Source of the DNA: Pleurobrachia bachei
Taxonomy: Eukaryota > Ctenophora > Tentaculata > Cydippida > Pleurobrachiidae
Assembly: GCA_000695325.1 (NCBI GenBank)
Contig: AVPN01000221.1
Location: 3,987 to 64,169 of the forward strand
Length of the DNA: 60,183 bases
Reading direction: 5' to 3'
The notes under the pieces: model-generated
What the model saw: only the letters and a program-made list of their open reading frames with translations
Databases searched by the model: none
Told to the model about the DNA's origin: nothing
Shown: positions 42,496-54,132 of the stretch, one piece after another
How positions within the stretch are numbered: the stretch's first letter is position 1
Layout: each line of letters begins with the position of its first letter
Position numbers and translations under genes: made by a program

Positions 42496-43827
42496 ATGGC
42501 ACTAAGTCGAGTGGTATACCAGGTTGCGAGGACTGGACAATGTTGTTGTGCATTCCACACTACCTCTCCCTCCCCTGGACAATGGGATGATATAGTTGGG
42601 AAACTGAAACGAACCACTGACCGATATACACGGACCGCTAAACAGAGATGGAACAATGAACGGGTCAAGTTTGAGAGGATAAAAAGGGAGAGAACTGGGT
42701 ACTCGCAACAGCGATCAACTGCTCTAGGATTCCTGGACAGGTTCCCAACAATCTCAGAGTTCAATGGGTATTTTGATCGTGGTCTCTGGTGGCTTCCCAC
42801 AGGAGGTGATCTAATGAGACGTGCCCCTGAGAACGTTAAACCGTATCTTCAGCTCAGTAGAGTAGATAAACCCATTGGATCCTGGTTGTTATTCCTCCCT
42901 GGAGCTTGGGGTATCACCATGGCAGCCTCTCACTTTTCAATACCTCACATTCCCCTCCTAGCTGCCTTCGGAGTAGGTAAGAAAAAGAGGTTTAGTGGGG
43001 GGTCTTCAGTGTATCCTTGGTTGTTAAGTACTTTTCGCTGGCTGATTTTCCTCCTAATGTATATACATGTAATGTATAGTTATAATTTCTAACAGTAACA
43101 CCCTCCCCCCATCTCAGGTGCAATTTTGATGCGGGGAGCGGGTTGTACAGTTAATGATATTTGGGATATTGATATTGATAAGAGAGTGGCCAGGACACGA
43201 GACCGACCCCTAGCCAGTAACACCCTCTCTAAACAGGACGCAATCAACTGGTTAATAATCCAACTTGCCTGTTCTTCTCTCATCCTATTCTCCCTCAACA
43301 AACCCACTATAGCAGTGGGTATAGCCTCCCTCGGTCTGGTTGCCATATACCCCAAGATGAAACTCCTAACGGACTACCCCCAAGTGGTCCTCGGATTCAC
43401 GTTCAATATGGGTGCCATAATGGGGTACTCGGCCTACACGGGCAACATTCTGGCCGTCACCCCTCTCGCCCTGTACAGTGCTGGTATTTGTTGGACGATG
43501 GTGTATGATACTGTTTATGCCCACCAGGACAAGTTGGATGATAGGAAGGTGGGGGTTAGGTCAACTGCGCTGAGATTTGGAAACCAAACTAAACCCATTC
43601 TGAGTAGGTTTGTTAACGGGTTCGGGTGGTCCCTGTTTATAGCAGGTGTGGCTGCTGGGATGGGTCCAACCTACTACCTAGCTACCTTCATGTCCTCGTG
43701 TATGTTAATGAGAGGGCTACAACTGGTGGATCTAGACAAACCTCATAGTTGCTGGGAGTTCTTTATTATGAACAAGAATATTGGCATGCTCATTTGGTTA
43801 GGTGCTATCATTGGAAACTTTTTGTGA
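42496..43827 (+). CDS. COQ2: COQ2, 4-hydroxybenzoate polyprenyltransferase
   Basis: Mitochondrial inner-membrane enzyme that attaches the polyprenyl tail in ubiquinone synthesis. Two exons, 42496-42976 and 43118-43827, 396 residues. The N-terminus is basic and serine/threonine-rich (possible transit peptide), then RVDKPIGSWLLFLPGAWG. The two Asp-rich prenyl-diphosphate sites are CTVNDIWDIDIDKRVARTRD and YDTVYAHQDKLDD. Several transmembrane helices follow, ending GMLIWLGAIIGNFL. Intact and typical. Its first exon is duplicated at 40241. Confidence 0.95.
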
Positions 43828-44012
43828 TTTGTAGTTTTAATTTTATCTGGTTTTGATATAATCATTGTTTTCCTCTCTCCGAAACAACCCTGCTAACCCC
43901 TCTCTAACCTCTATCTCATGTGTGATATGATTTAACCCCTCTCCCTATCTCATTATAGCAAGTGTGTGATATAATCTAACCCCCCTCATTATCCCATTAT
44001 AGCAAGTGTGAT

Positions 44013-47000
44013 ATGATCCTGTTGGACACGATAGAAGATGGTCAGGAGGTCCCAGATCTGGAAGAGGGCAGCAGTGACGAGGAGGAACTGAAAGCAGCCA
44101 CCTCCACCAAGAACAAGAAGACCAAAGAGAAGGTGAAATCCCTGCCCAAGAAGGCCAAGAAACAGAGCGAGTTTGCTACTGAATTCTCCTGGGAGGAACA
44201 AACTAATCTCGAGGTGGAGGAGGAGAGGTTTGAAGAGAAGATGAAGGCCATGAGTAAGGGTAAAATGAGGCTGCACTACGAGGGGACATCAGCTAAACTG
44301 GCCGAGATGGCTGAAGGAGTTGAGGCACCTGAGATGTCTGACGAGGAAGCGGAACCACTCGGAGAAGGTGGAGAGACCGAGAAAGAAGGGAGTTGAAGCA
44401 CCTGAGGTATCTGACGAGGAAGCGGAACCACTCGGAGAAGGTGGAGAGACCGAGAAAGAAGAGGAGGAGGAGGAGAAGGAGGTGACTGCTGAAAAGGAGG
44501 AAGGGAAGGCTTCCAAGTTCTTTACTGAGGCTCCTGAACAGAACATGAACATCAAATTCTCCGAGATGAACATCTCAAGACCTCTACTGAAGAACGTCAC
44601 TGCGCTAGGGTTTGCTCATCCTACCCCAATACAGGCTTCTGCTATACCCCTAGCTCTGCTTGGCAAAGATATTTGTGCGTGTGCCGTGACAGGGTCTGGC
44701 AAGACGGCTGCTTATGTCCTGCCCATACTGGAGAGATTACTTTACAAACCTAAAAACTCGGCCTGCTCAAGAGTTCTCATTCTTGTACCTACCAGGGAAC
44801 TGGGAATGCAGGTAATACTTATTTAGTGGTCCCCATAGCTCTCTCACTGTTTTTCTAGCATACATGCAGGTAATACTTATTTAGTGGTCCCCCCCCCTCT
44901 CTCACTGTTTTTCTAGCATACATGCAGGTAATACTTATTTAGTGGTCCCCATAGCTCTCTCACTGTTTTTCTAGCATACATGCAGGTAATACTTATTTAG
45001 TGGTCCCCATAGCTCTCTCACTGTTTTTCTAGCATACATGCAGGTAATACTTATTTAGTGGTCCCCCCCCCNNNNNNNNNNNNNNNNNNNNNNNNNNNNN
45101 NNNNNNNNNNNNNNNNNNNNNNNNNNNNNNNNNNNNNNNNNNNNNNNNNNNNNNNNNNNNNNNNNNNNNNNNNNNNNNNNNNNNNNNNNNNNNNNNNNNN
45201 NNNNNNNNNNNNNNNNNNNNNNNNNNNNNNNNNNNNNNNNNNNNNNNNNNNNNNNNNNNNNNNNNNNNNNNNNNNNNNNNNNNNNNNNNNNNNNNNNNNN
45301 NNNNNNNNNNNNNNNNNNNNNNNNNNNNNNNNNNNNNNNNNNNNNNNNNNNNNNNNNNNNNNNNNNNNNNNNNNNNNNNNNNNNNNNNNNNNNNNNNNNN
45401 NNNNNNNNNNNNNNNNNNNNNNNNNNNNNNNNNNNNNNNNNNNNNNNNNNNNNNNNNNNNNNNNNNNNNNNNNNNNNNNNNNNNNNNNNNNNNNNNNNNN
45501 NNNNNNNNNNNNNNNNNNNNNNNNNNNNNNNNNNNNNNNNNNNNNNNNNNNNNNNNNNNNNNNNNNNNNNNNNNNNNNNNNNNNNNNNNNNNNNNNNNNN
45601 NNNNNNNNNNNNNNNNNNNNNNNNNNNNNNNNNNNNNNNNNNNNNNNNNNNNNNNNNNNNNNNNNNNNNNNNNNNNNNNNNNNNNNNNNNNNNNNNNNNN
45701 NNNNNNNNNNNNNNNNNNNNNNNNNNNNNNNNNNNNNNNNNNNNNNNNNNNNNNNNNNNNNNNNNNNNNNNNNNNNNNNNNNNNNNNNNNNNNNNNNNNN
45801 NNNNNNNNNNNNNNNNNNNNNNNNNNNNNNNNNNNNNNNNNNNNNNNNNNNNNNNNNNNNNNNNNNNNNNNNNNNNNNNNNNNNNNNNNNNNNNNNNNNN
45901 NNNNNNNNNNNNNNNNNNNNNNNNNNNNNNNNNNNNNNNNNNNNNNNNNNNNNNNNNNNNNNNNNNNNNNNNNNNNNNNNNNNNNNNNNNNNNNNNNNNN
46001 NNNNNNNNNNNNNNNNNNNNNNNNNNNNNNNNNNNNNNNNNNNNNNNNNNNTGATCATCCATAACACTGCACCCCCCCATTCTCTCTTTATTCTTAGCTT
46101 TTACTTCTTAGTTCTAGATATATGTTGCCAGATCCGTTTCATGTTTTTCTAACATATCTCTAACCGCCCTCCCCCCCAGGTTGGTTCAGTTATCAGTAAG
46201 CTCTCCACCGGTCTCTCCATCAACATGTGTCTGTGTGTGGGAGGAACAGACATCAAAACCCAGGAATCAAATGTCCGGGCGTCTCCTGACATCCTGGTAG
46301 CTACCCCTGGTCGTCTAATCGACCTCCTCTACAACACCCCCACCTTCACCCTCGATACTATCGAGATATTCGTGATAGACGAGGCAGACAGGTGTCTAGA
46401 TGAGAACTTCAAGGATCAGCTGAACGAGATTGTTAAGATGTGCAGTCCAGGGAGACAGTCAATGTTGTTCTCCGCCACTATGACAGATGAAGTAAAGGAG
46501 CTGATATCCCTCTCCCTGAACCAGCCCATCAAGTTGTTCATCAACCGGAACACCGAGGTAGCATCAGGGCTCACCCAAGAGTTTATTAGGATCAGGAACA
46601 CCCAAGAGAGTCACAGAATAGCAATCATCTCTGCTCTGGTGTGCAGGACCTTTAACGAACATGTCATGATCTTTGTGCCTACCAAGAAGCTAGCACATGA
46701 GTTGAGGATTGTGTTAGGGCTCCTAAAGATTAATGTTGACGAGCTGCACGGTAACCTGACTATGGCACAGAGGGTTGAGGCTCTATCACTGTTCAAACAG
46801 CACAAGACAGATGTACTAGTTGCGACTGATCTCGCTTCAAGAGGTCTCGATATAGACGGAGTAAAGACGGTGATCAACTACAGTATCCCCAACAATGTGA
46901 AGCACTATGTACATCGTGTAGGTAGGACAGCCAGGGCTGGCAAGTTTGGAAGGTCTGTCACCCTAGCTGGGGAACAGGAGAGGAAGCTGATGAAGGATAT

Positions 47001-47586
47001 CGTGAAACAATCTAAAGGTCCTGTTAAAAGTAGGGTCATCCCCCCTGAGATAGTAACCAAGTACGTTCAGATCTGTACGGGATTGAAGGACACTCTATCT
47101 GGGTTCCTGAAACAGGAGTCTGAAGACAAGGCGTGTCGGATAGCCAATATGGAGCTGAACAAGGCCCAGAACATGATCACCCATGAAGAGGAGATATTCA
47201 GTAGACCTGCCAGGTCCTTCATGCAGAAGCTACCCTGGTTCCGCTTCCACTTTGGTTTCTTCTTCTTCTTCTTTGACCTAGGAGAGGAGTTTGAGATGAT
47301 GAAAGAGAGGGATTATATAAAGCGAGATGCCAGGAGAGCCGCTAGACCCAAGAAGATATTGTCATGTGTGGATGATGACCATAAGAAGAAGAAGGCAAAT
47401 AAGAGGAAGGGAGGCTTTACAGAGGATCTCACCCAGACCAAGAAGGCTAAACGAGAGCCAAAAGAGAAGAAAGAGGGCAAGTCTTCAGGGAGTTCAGAGC
47501 CGTATAGAGAGAAGAAGATGAGAAAGGCAGGAAAACCGAGTGCCGGGAGTTTCAAATCTAAGAAGAAATTCAAGAGGAGAAAGTGA
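44013..47586 (+). CDS. DDX27: DDX27 DEAD-box RNA helicase, gapped, with a duplication and a corrupted block
   Basis: Nucleolar helicase for large-subunit rRNA processing. Exon 1 (44013-44811) has an acidic/lysine-rich N-terminus, a Q-motif region (FSEMNISRPLL, HPTPIQ), Walker A VTGSGKTAAY and PTRELGMQ. After an intron with a gap, the exon from 46180 has VATPGRLIDLL, VIDEADRCLDE, FSATMTDEVK, VATDLASRGLDI and HRVGRTARAG, and ends FKSKKKFKRRK like DDX27. A 73-bp tandem duplication (44317-44389/44390-44462) shifts the frame and stops it at 44394-44396. At about 47229-47280 FRFHFGFFFFFF replaces an expected Lys-rich run. Confidence 0.92.
44811..45071 (+). repeat. 57-58-nt minisatellite at the DDX27 exon 1 donor
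   Basis: Four full units and a partial one, starting GGTAATACTTATTTAGTGGT. Each unit copies the exon's last bases (ATGCAG) with a GTAATA donor and ends with a polypyrimidine tract and TTTTTCTAG acceptor. The array runs into the N gap, so its total size is unknown. Confidence 0.9.
45072..46051. other. Assembly gap in the DDX27 intron
   Basis: A run of N of 980 bases, probably failed assembly of the minisatellite. Confidence 1.
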
Positions 47587-47797
47587 GATCTTTTTAAACT
47601 GTTTTTAACAAAGACTGTCTAACTTATTAAACTACCAACAGTGATCAGTTATTTATTGACAAAGGGTTTATGGTGGCTTGCTTTTTTATTTTTTATGGTG
47701 GCTACCACCTGTTTTACATTTAGCGTTTTCTTATCTCAATTCATTCCCTCCCTTCCCAAACCCTTTTTACAACTCTCTTCCCCTCTCTCCTTGTAGC

Positions 47798-48518
47798 ATG
47801 TTTTTAAACTTCCTGCTCCGGAACTCATCATGGCGTCAGGGACTACTGAAACAGAGACAACTCTTCTTGGACGGTATGTTTACAATATTCTCCGACTCCC
47901 CTAATAGCAAGATGCACCTCCCGCTCGAGTAAATAGGGCTTGATATCTAACCAACCCTGACCCCCAATTATAGGGCCTAATACCAACTAACCCCCTTCCC
48001 CCAACAGGTAAGACATCGAAGTACCCGGCATACTGCCCTGTCTATGCATGTGGAAATATACACTGCCACGACCACCGGGAGAGAGATGAGGAGAAAACAA
48101 GTCGATCCTACCCCACCGAGGGCTTCGCTTACACTTTTACCCGACTTGTTGAGAAACTTCTTGGGGGCTCCCTTGTGTTCTACATTATCTTCAAGTGCTG
48201 GTACTCCCCTGCCGAGGTATGTCATTGTGGGGTCATTGTTCATGTTGTATTGTTTGGTTGTCATTGTCTGGTTGTCAGTTAGTCATTCTTCAAGTGTCCG
48301 TCCCATAGTGCACCCGGTATGACATTTTAAGGCTATTGTACATGATGATGACTAGTCCTTCTGTCCTCCCCGAATCTATATCCTACATCCCCAACTATCT
48401 CTCTCTTCAGGCGATTGGTCACGACTGGAACAACTACGAGTGGGATGATTGGGAGTTTTATGCTGATGCCAAGGCTGATGCTGACCCTTCAAAAGATAAA
48501 TTCATGTTGAAAGGCTAG
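47798..48518 (+). CDS. Small single-pass membrane protein, possibly NDUFB2-like
   Basis: Three exons (47798-47873, 48008-48216, 48411-48518) give 130 residues in one frame, starting MFLNFLLRNSSWRQGLLKQR. One hydrophobic segment (LLGGSLVFYIIFKCWY) is followed by an acidic, Trp-rich tail (GHDWNNYEWDDWEFY). The layout, a basic N-terminus, one helix, then GHxxxP/D-like acidic tail, recalls complex I subunit NDUFB2, but key residues differ. The name is therefore only a suggestion. Confidence 0.55.
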
Positions 48519-48828
48519 AATCCCACATGATTAAATAGACTGCCTGTGTGTATGAGTGAGCGAGAAAGACTGCCAATTCTGCTGCACAAGTATAGTTGTG
48601 TGTGTTAAGTTATTGGTTTTTGTTACAACACCCGTATAAGACGCGTTTTCAAGAATTCTAACATCGCTAACAATACAACGTACATTTTACATCGTCATTT
48701 TCAGTTCATCAATCTATCTGCAACTACTGCTCGATTGCACATTGTTCTCCGTACCTACAGCTCTTTAGTATTGTTCTTCGAATCCTCTACTTTCTAACAG
48801 CATCCTTTAACCTCTACTGTCACATCCA

Positions 48829-51486
48829 CTAACCAACGGGTGTTATTGGTCTGGCTAGGTTGGTTGGGTCCAGTGCAGCAACCACACCTCCAGGTCCCGC
48901 CATATAAACACTGGCAGTAGCGGTACTGATCACACTCTTTCTCTTCTTCTGGCTGGGAGCATGAAAGATGGGATTTAGGACAGCATTAGCGGGGATGAGA
49001 ACTATAGCAACCACCTCATAAAACTCCTGAGAGATCTCCCTGCCAGTGAGACTCAGCACTGTGGCTATGATGATTGGTAACCAGGCCAGGAGTTGAGATC
49101 CAACGATCAGGGTGACCTTCTTGGACAGAGCACTGTTCTCCCTGGCCTTAACTGCTCTGAACGATGGGTTCACAGTAGCTGGTCTGGACTTGTATTGTAT
49201 CGCCACTATGTAGAGGTAGGAGATGGAGAAGGAGAGGATGAGAGCTCCAACCACAGTAGTGTACACCATCTTCACCACCCTGAGAGACGCGTTAGGTTCA
49301 TTTCCAAAGATATTGTGGATACACAGTGGGGACTGGTTGAAGAAGCCTAGCTTGTTGTGTGTTGCAAAGGGAGAGGGTGAGGAGGTCAGGTTGGACAGGG
49401 CTGCCAAGCTCTCCTCCCATGAAAACTTCCTGAACTCATCCCTAGGCCCGAAATACTCAGCCAGCAGCTCCACAAGATCGGTTTTAGTTGCCATTTTCAC
49501 CATAACATTGTCGGGGAAGAACACTCGGGAGACAAATACATCCTGGAGTTGTTCCACTGGTAGGACCATGAAGCAGTTCCCTGTTATGTTAACCAGGTTG
49601 AGGAGTAGCAGACCCACAGCCACTCTCCTGGGTGGGAAGTGTGCTAACAATCTGCTACAGACATGGCACCGGACTAGGCCCATAACTAGGATGGTGAGGA
49701 GAGAGCCATGGCATGAGAGGGTGAATATCACGCCCGTACCGGTACAAACTGTAGAGCTCCTCCACTGAGTATCAAACATACAGTACTTGCCGTGGTACTG
49801 GGCGTGTTTAGTGACAATGATAAAGAGATACACACCCATTAACATATCATATACACCCAGTTGGAGACACAACATTGTGTTGAGGACGGAGGAGTGGGCC
49901 CAGAACCCCGCACAACGCAACTTCATGACGTGTTTTATGAAGGAGCGCAGGTTCAACCCAAATATGACGAGAACTAACCCGCACATGTAGTAGGAGAGAT
50001 AGCTACTACTGATTAGGAACCTTTCGTCACTCAGTGTGTCTCGGGAGCTGCAGCTCTGACACTCATCGGACAGATCTTTACAGTCCGGTACTCCATCACA
50101 AACCCTAGAACGGGAGATACTGCCCTTTCCGTCCATACAGGAGAACCTGTTCCCACAATAGAGCTCATCAGCCCCGTTCGGGCAGTCTCTCACCCCATCA
50201 CATACCTCTACATCATTTGACAGCTGGATGGTAGAGTTAGGACTGCACGTGTAGTCCAGTTGAAAATCATTGTTTAGTTTTATGAAGGAGCAGTGCTTGG
50301 CAACGTGCGGACACCATCTCATACACACTCTCTCCATATCTAACTTTTCCATTCTTCTCTGTAACAGCCGCATTCTATCGATTAGCTCCATCATGCATTG
50401 CCTCAAACCACTGGTGGCGATAGTCTCCGTTCCTGTAGGGCAACTCCCCTCCTCTTCATCTTCCCCTCCCCTGTCTTTCTGAATGGTCTTGCAGGCCGCA
50501 ACACCCCTGGTAGTCTCACAATCAAGGTACCGGGAACACACACACTCATCACTGGAGTCCAAACAATCAGGGATCCCATCACATACCTGATCTAGCACGA
50601 TACAGCCAATACCATCACTGCAGTAGAACACCTCTACATCTCCCCCACAGTCACACTCATCGGTAGCACAGGAGGATCGACCATCACAGAGCGCTGACAA
50701 GGGCAGCTGACACTCCTCAGCGGTCCTAAAAGCAGTTAGAAAAGGGCAACTCCGGGTTGAGTTCAATAACACCTTTAGATTCTTTCTCCCACCAGGCAAT
50801 TTCATTTTCTCACACCTTCCCGAGCCAGTCAAGGTGAAGACTGATTTCTCCTTTCCTCCGCCACCACCTAGGTTCTTTATCAGATCGGGAATTGGACTGA
50901 GGCCAGAAGAACTGTTTTTACCAGGTTTCCCTTTTCCGGAATCTTTCTTCCCCGAATCATTCTTTCCTGAACCCTTGTCCTCGTTACATTTATCATCATC
51001 ATCCAATAGATTAATAGCTAGTTGAAATGATAACCATAGGTTGTCTAGTCATAGGTGACATGACAAGAGCTTGGTAGGGAGTTCCGAATCCACAGCACTG
51101 CTTCCACCGGAAACGTCGATTGCACTATCGTCAGTATCTCCAGCAAGTTTACGGCTTCCTATGAGTCCTTGGGTCTTGTTCCCCATAGATTGGGCTCCCT
51201 GAGTTGTATCCCCTTTGATCCCTCCAGTACCGTTTCCCTTCGTTTTATTGTTCCCTTTCTTTCCGGTCCCACCTTCTGCTAACTCTAGTAGTGCGGCCAG
51301 CTGCTCGTCAGAAGCATCTTTCAGTTTCCCACGGATCTGCTCCTCAGAAGCATCTTTCAACTTATCACGGATTTGTTTTCTATCGCTGAGTGATAAACCT
51401 CCTCCACCCTTCCCCTTGTTTCTCCCCTTTCCTCCTTCAAACTCGGGACAACAGACAAGCAACAGAATCAGAATTATCCGCAGCAT
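48829..51486 (-). CDS. Rhodopsin-like GPCR with LDL-receptor class A repeats, split by a complemented block
   Basis: Cell-surface receptor resembling the LGR/relaxin-receptor type in combining LDLa modules with seven helices; ligand unknown. It starts with a signal peptide (MLRIILILLLVCCPEFEG), then a low-complexity Lys/Gly-rich stretch with two KDAS(E/D)EQ repeats. LDLa modules follow (VCDGIPDCLDSSDEC, VCDGVRDCPNGADELYC, VCDGVPDCKDLSDEC), then seven hydrophobic helices ending ANAVLNPIFH. The frame is broken at 51019-51068, where fifty bases are complemented; complementing them gives one open frame of about 886 codons. It appears to be intronless. Confidence 0.85.
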
Positions 51487-51499
51487 GTTTGGTGGTCTC

Positions 51500-51846
51500 T
51501 AAAGAATACTAAGTACCCAGCTACATAAGAGTCCAGTTGTTGAGGGGGGAGTCAAGTATTTATAAAATATATAACGTAGCGAACTGCAGATTTAGATAAG
51601 TGGATGCATATGAAAACAGCTCCTTTAATAGGATTTTAGGTGAATCAAGGAATGATGAGGAATCACATGTTCCCTTTTCACTCATCTCACTATGATGTAT
51701 CAAATGGAGGCCCCTGATTTTCATAACTTATTATTGCTCCCCAAAATTTAAGTGGTTATCCCGGCAGAATTATGTAGCCAGTTTCAGCACGCATTACCGA
51801 AAGATTACGTCAAGTGGTAGTCGGTGGATCTGATATCTGAAGAATC
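51500..51846. other. Intergenic stretch between divergent GPCR and CPTP-like genes
   Basis: AT-rich sequence, duplicated almost unchanged at 53032-53365. It probably contains both promoters. No specific site is supported. Confidence 0.4.
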
Positions 51847-52381
51847 ATGTTCAGTGTCACAAAAGTACGTGCTCTACTGCTCTTTTTAATTTGTTTTATT
51901 TCTCCGTTTAATTTCGTGTTTTTCTTAACTTTTTAGAACTCGAATATCACTAACTCCTTTGTTTCCAGGCGACGGGGTTGTTTGAGGAATGTCTACTGGA
52001 GGGAGAGGATGTTATCCTTGCAGAATACCTGGCAGCATACACTCAGCTGAAAAACATCTTTCCCATCCTTGGAAATGTAAGTGGAGTGTTGTATTTTGTT
52101 GTTGTCTTATGTAGATCAAGGTCCTAAAACATCACTTTAGCAAAGTGCTCTTGGTGTTTGGAACTATTCATTCCCAACCAACTCTTCATCATTACAGGTG
52201 TTTGGTTTTGTCTCCCAAGAGATAACATCCAAGATTGCTATTCTAGAGGGATTACTAGATGCTCACCCTGACAACTACTGTACTGTACGTAGCATGATGG
52301 AGTTTGAAATGAGAACATGTGTCCTTCAGGCGGATAGGGAGAACGGGTGTAGAACTCTACTGAGACTACACAGGGCACTAG
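51847..52381 (+). CDS. CPTP-like glycolipid/ceramide-1-phosphate transfer protein, first three exons (copy 1)
   Basis: Cytosolic lipid-transfer protein of the GLTP fold. Exons 51847-51864, 51969-52076 and 52198-52381 encode LFEECLLEGEDVILAEYL, FGFVSQEITSKIAILEGLL and the family signature NGCRTLLRLHRALG, which places it near human CPTP. The exons for the second half of the fold are not found; about 200 bases downstream the sequence changes to a GPCR duplicate. It is therefore incomplete here. Confidence 0.85.
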
Positions 52382-52556
52382 GTAACTATTTATTATGTCC
52401 CTCTTAGTTTTACTACTCCTCTTTCTATCGAATCATGGATATAGATTTCCCTTGATTTATACCGAACCCTAAAAGAGCGTGCTCGCTCCGTGACATCATT
52501 TTATAACGGCCTTGTTCTGGCCTTTACAACCATAATTGCCATGGTTACGGTCTGGC

Positions 52557-53015
52557 TCACAATCGGCTGGTGACATCAGTATCCACTGTACTGTTCTGCT
52601 TGGTAGGGAGTTCCGAATCCACAGCACTGCTTCCACCGGAAACGTCGATTGCACTATCGTCAGTATCTCCAGCAAGTTTACGGCTTCCTATGAGTCCTTG
52701 GGTCTTGTTCCCCATAGATTGGGCTCCCTGAGTTGTATCCCCTTTGATCCCTCCAGTACCGTTTCCCTTAGTTTTATTGTTCCCTTTCTTTCCTGTCCCA
52801 CCTTCTGCTAACTCTAGTAGTGCGGCCAGCTGCTCGTCAGAAGCATCTTTCAGTTTCCCACGGATCTGCTCCTCAGAAGCATCTTTCAACTTATCACGGA
52901 TTTGTTTTCTATCGCTGAGTGATAAACCTCCTCCACCCTTCCCCTTGTTTCTCCCCTTTCCTCCTTCAAACTCGGGACAACAGACAAGCAACAGAATCAG
53001 AATTATCCGCAGCAT
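52557..53015 (-). pseudogene. Duplicate of the GPCR N-terminus
   Basis: It repeats the signal peptide and low-complexity region (MLRIILILLLVCC to VDSELPTK) and a further QNSTVDTD, then breaks at about 52574 into sequence shared with 54142. The 23 bases 52575-52597 give the native version of the right part of the block at 51019-51068. There are no LDLa or helix regions. Confidence 0.88.
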
Positions 53016-53365
53016 GTTTGGTGGTCTCTAAAGAATACTAAGTACCCAGCTACATAAGAGTCCAGTTGTTGAGGGGGGAGTCAAGTATTTATAAAATATA
53101 ACGTAGCGAACTGCAGATTTAGATAAGTGGATGCATATGAAAACAGCTCCTTTAATAGGATTTTAGGTGAATCAAGGAATGATGAGGAATCACATGTTCC
53201 CTTTTCACTCATCTCACTATGATGTATCAAATGGAGGCCCCTGATTTTCATAACTTATTATTGCTCCCCAAAATTTAAGTGGTTATCCCGGCAGAATTAT
53301 GTAGCCAGTTTCAGCACGCATTACCGAAAGATTACGTCAAGTGGTAGTCGGAGATCTAAAGAATC

Positions 53366-53957
53366 ATGGTCAGTGCCACAAAAGTACGTATTTTAACCTG
53401 TGTTTATTATTCCATTCAAATTCATGTTCGTTCAGAAAATATAACTTTTTGTAATAATCAGATAATTTAACTAATTCCTTTGTTTTCAGGCGGCGGGGTT
53501 GTTTGAGGGATGTCTACTTGAGGGTGGGGATGTTATGTTGGCAGAATACCTAGCAGCATACACTCACCTGAAAAACATTTTTCCAATCCTTGGAAATGTG
53601 AGTTTAGTACTGTATTTTGTAGGTGTAGAGTAAAGTCCTCAAACATCGCTTTAGCAAATAAATAAATAAAAGTGCTCTTGGTGTTTAATTTTAGCTGTAA
53701 CATTGGTTGTTGGATCGACTTTTCTCTAGAAGTTTGGAACTATTCATTCCCAAGCAACTCTTTATTATTCCAGGTGTTTGGTTTTGTCTCCCAAGAGATA
53801 ACATCCAAGATTGCTATTCTAGAGGGATTACTAGATGCTCACCCTGACAACTACTGTACTGTACGTAGCATGATGGAGTTTGAAATGAGAACATGTGTCC
53901 TTCAGGCGGATAGGGAGAACGGGTGTAGAACTCTACTGAGACTACACAGGGCACTAG
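53366..53957 (+). CDS. CPTP-like lipid transfer protein, first three exons (copy 2)
   Basis: Exons 53366-53383, 53490-53597 and 53774-53957. Exon 2 carries substitutions relative to copy 1 (LFEGCLLEGGDVMLAEYL), while exon 3 appears unchanged. Again the second half is missing; a GPCR tail lies downstream on the other strand. The remaining exons may lie beyond 54430 or have been lost. Confidence 0.82.
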
Positions 53958-54132
53958 GTAACTATTTATTATGTCCCTCTTAGTTTTACTACTCCTCTTT
54001 CTATCGAATCATGGATATAGATTTCCCTTGATTTATACCGAACCCTAAAAGAGCGTGCTCGCTCCGTGACATCATTTTATAACGGCCTTGTTCTGGCCTT
54101 TACAACCATAATTGCCATGGTTACGGTCTGGC

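Noticed and set aside
44042-44276. Minus-strand hydrophobic ORFs in DDX27
   Set aside because: Antisense of the acidic/lysine-rich N-terminus; the apparent membrane segments are a by-product of codon composition.
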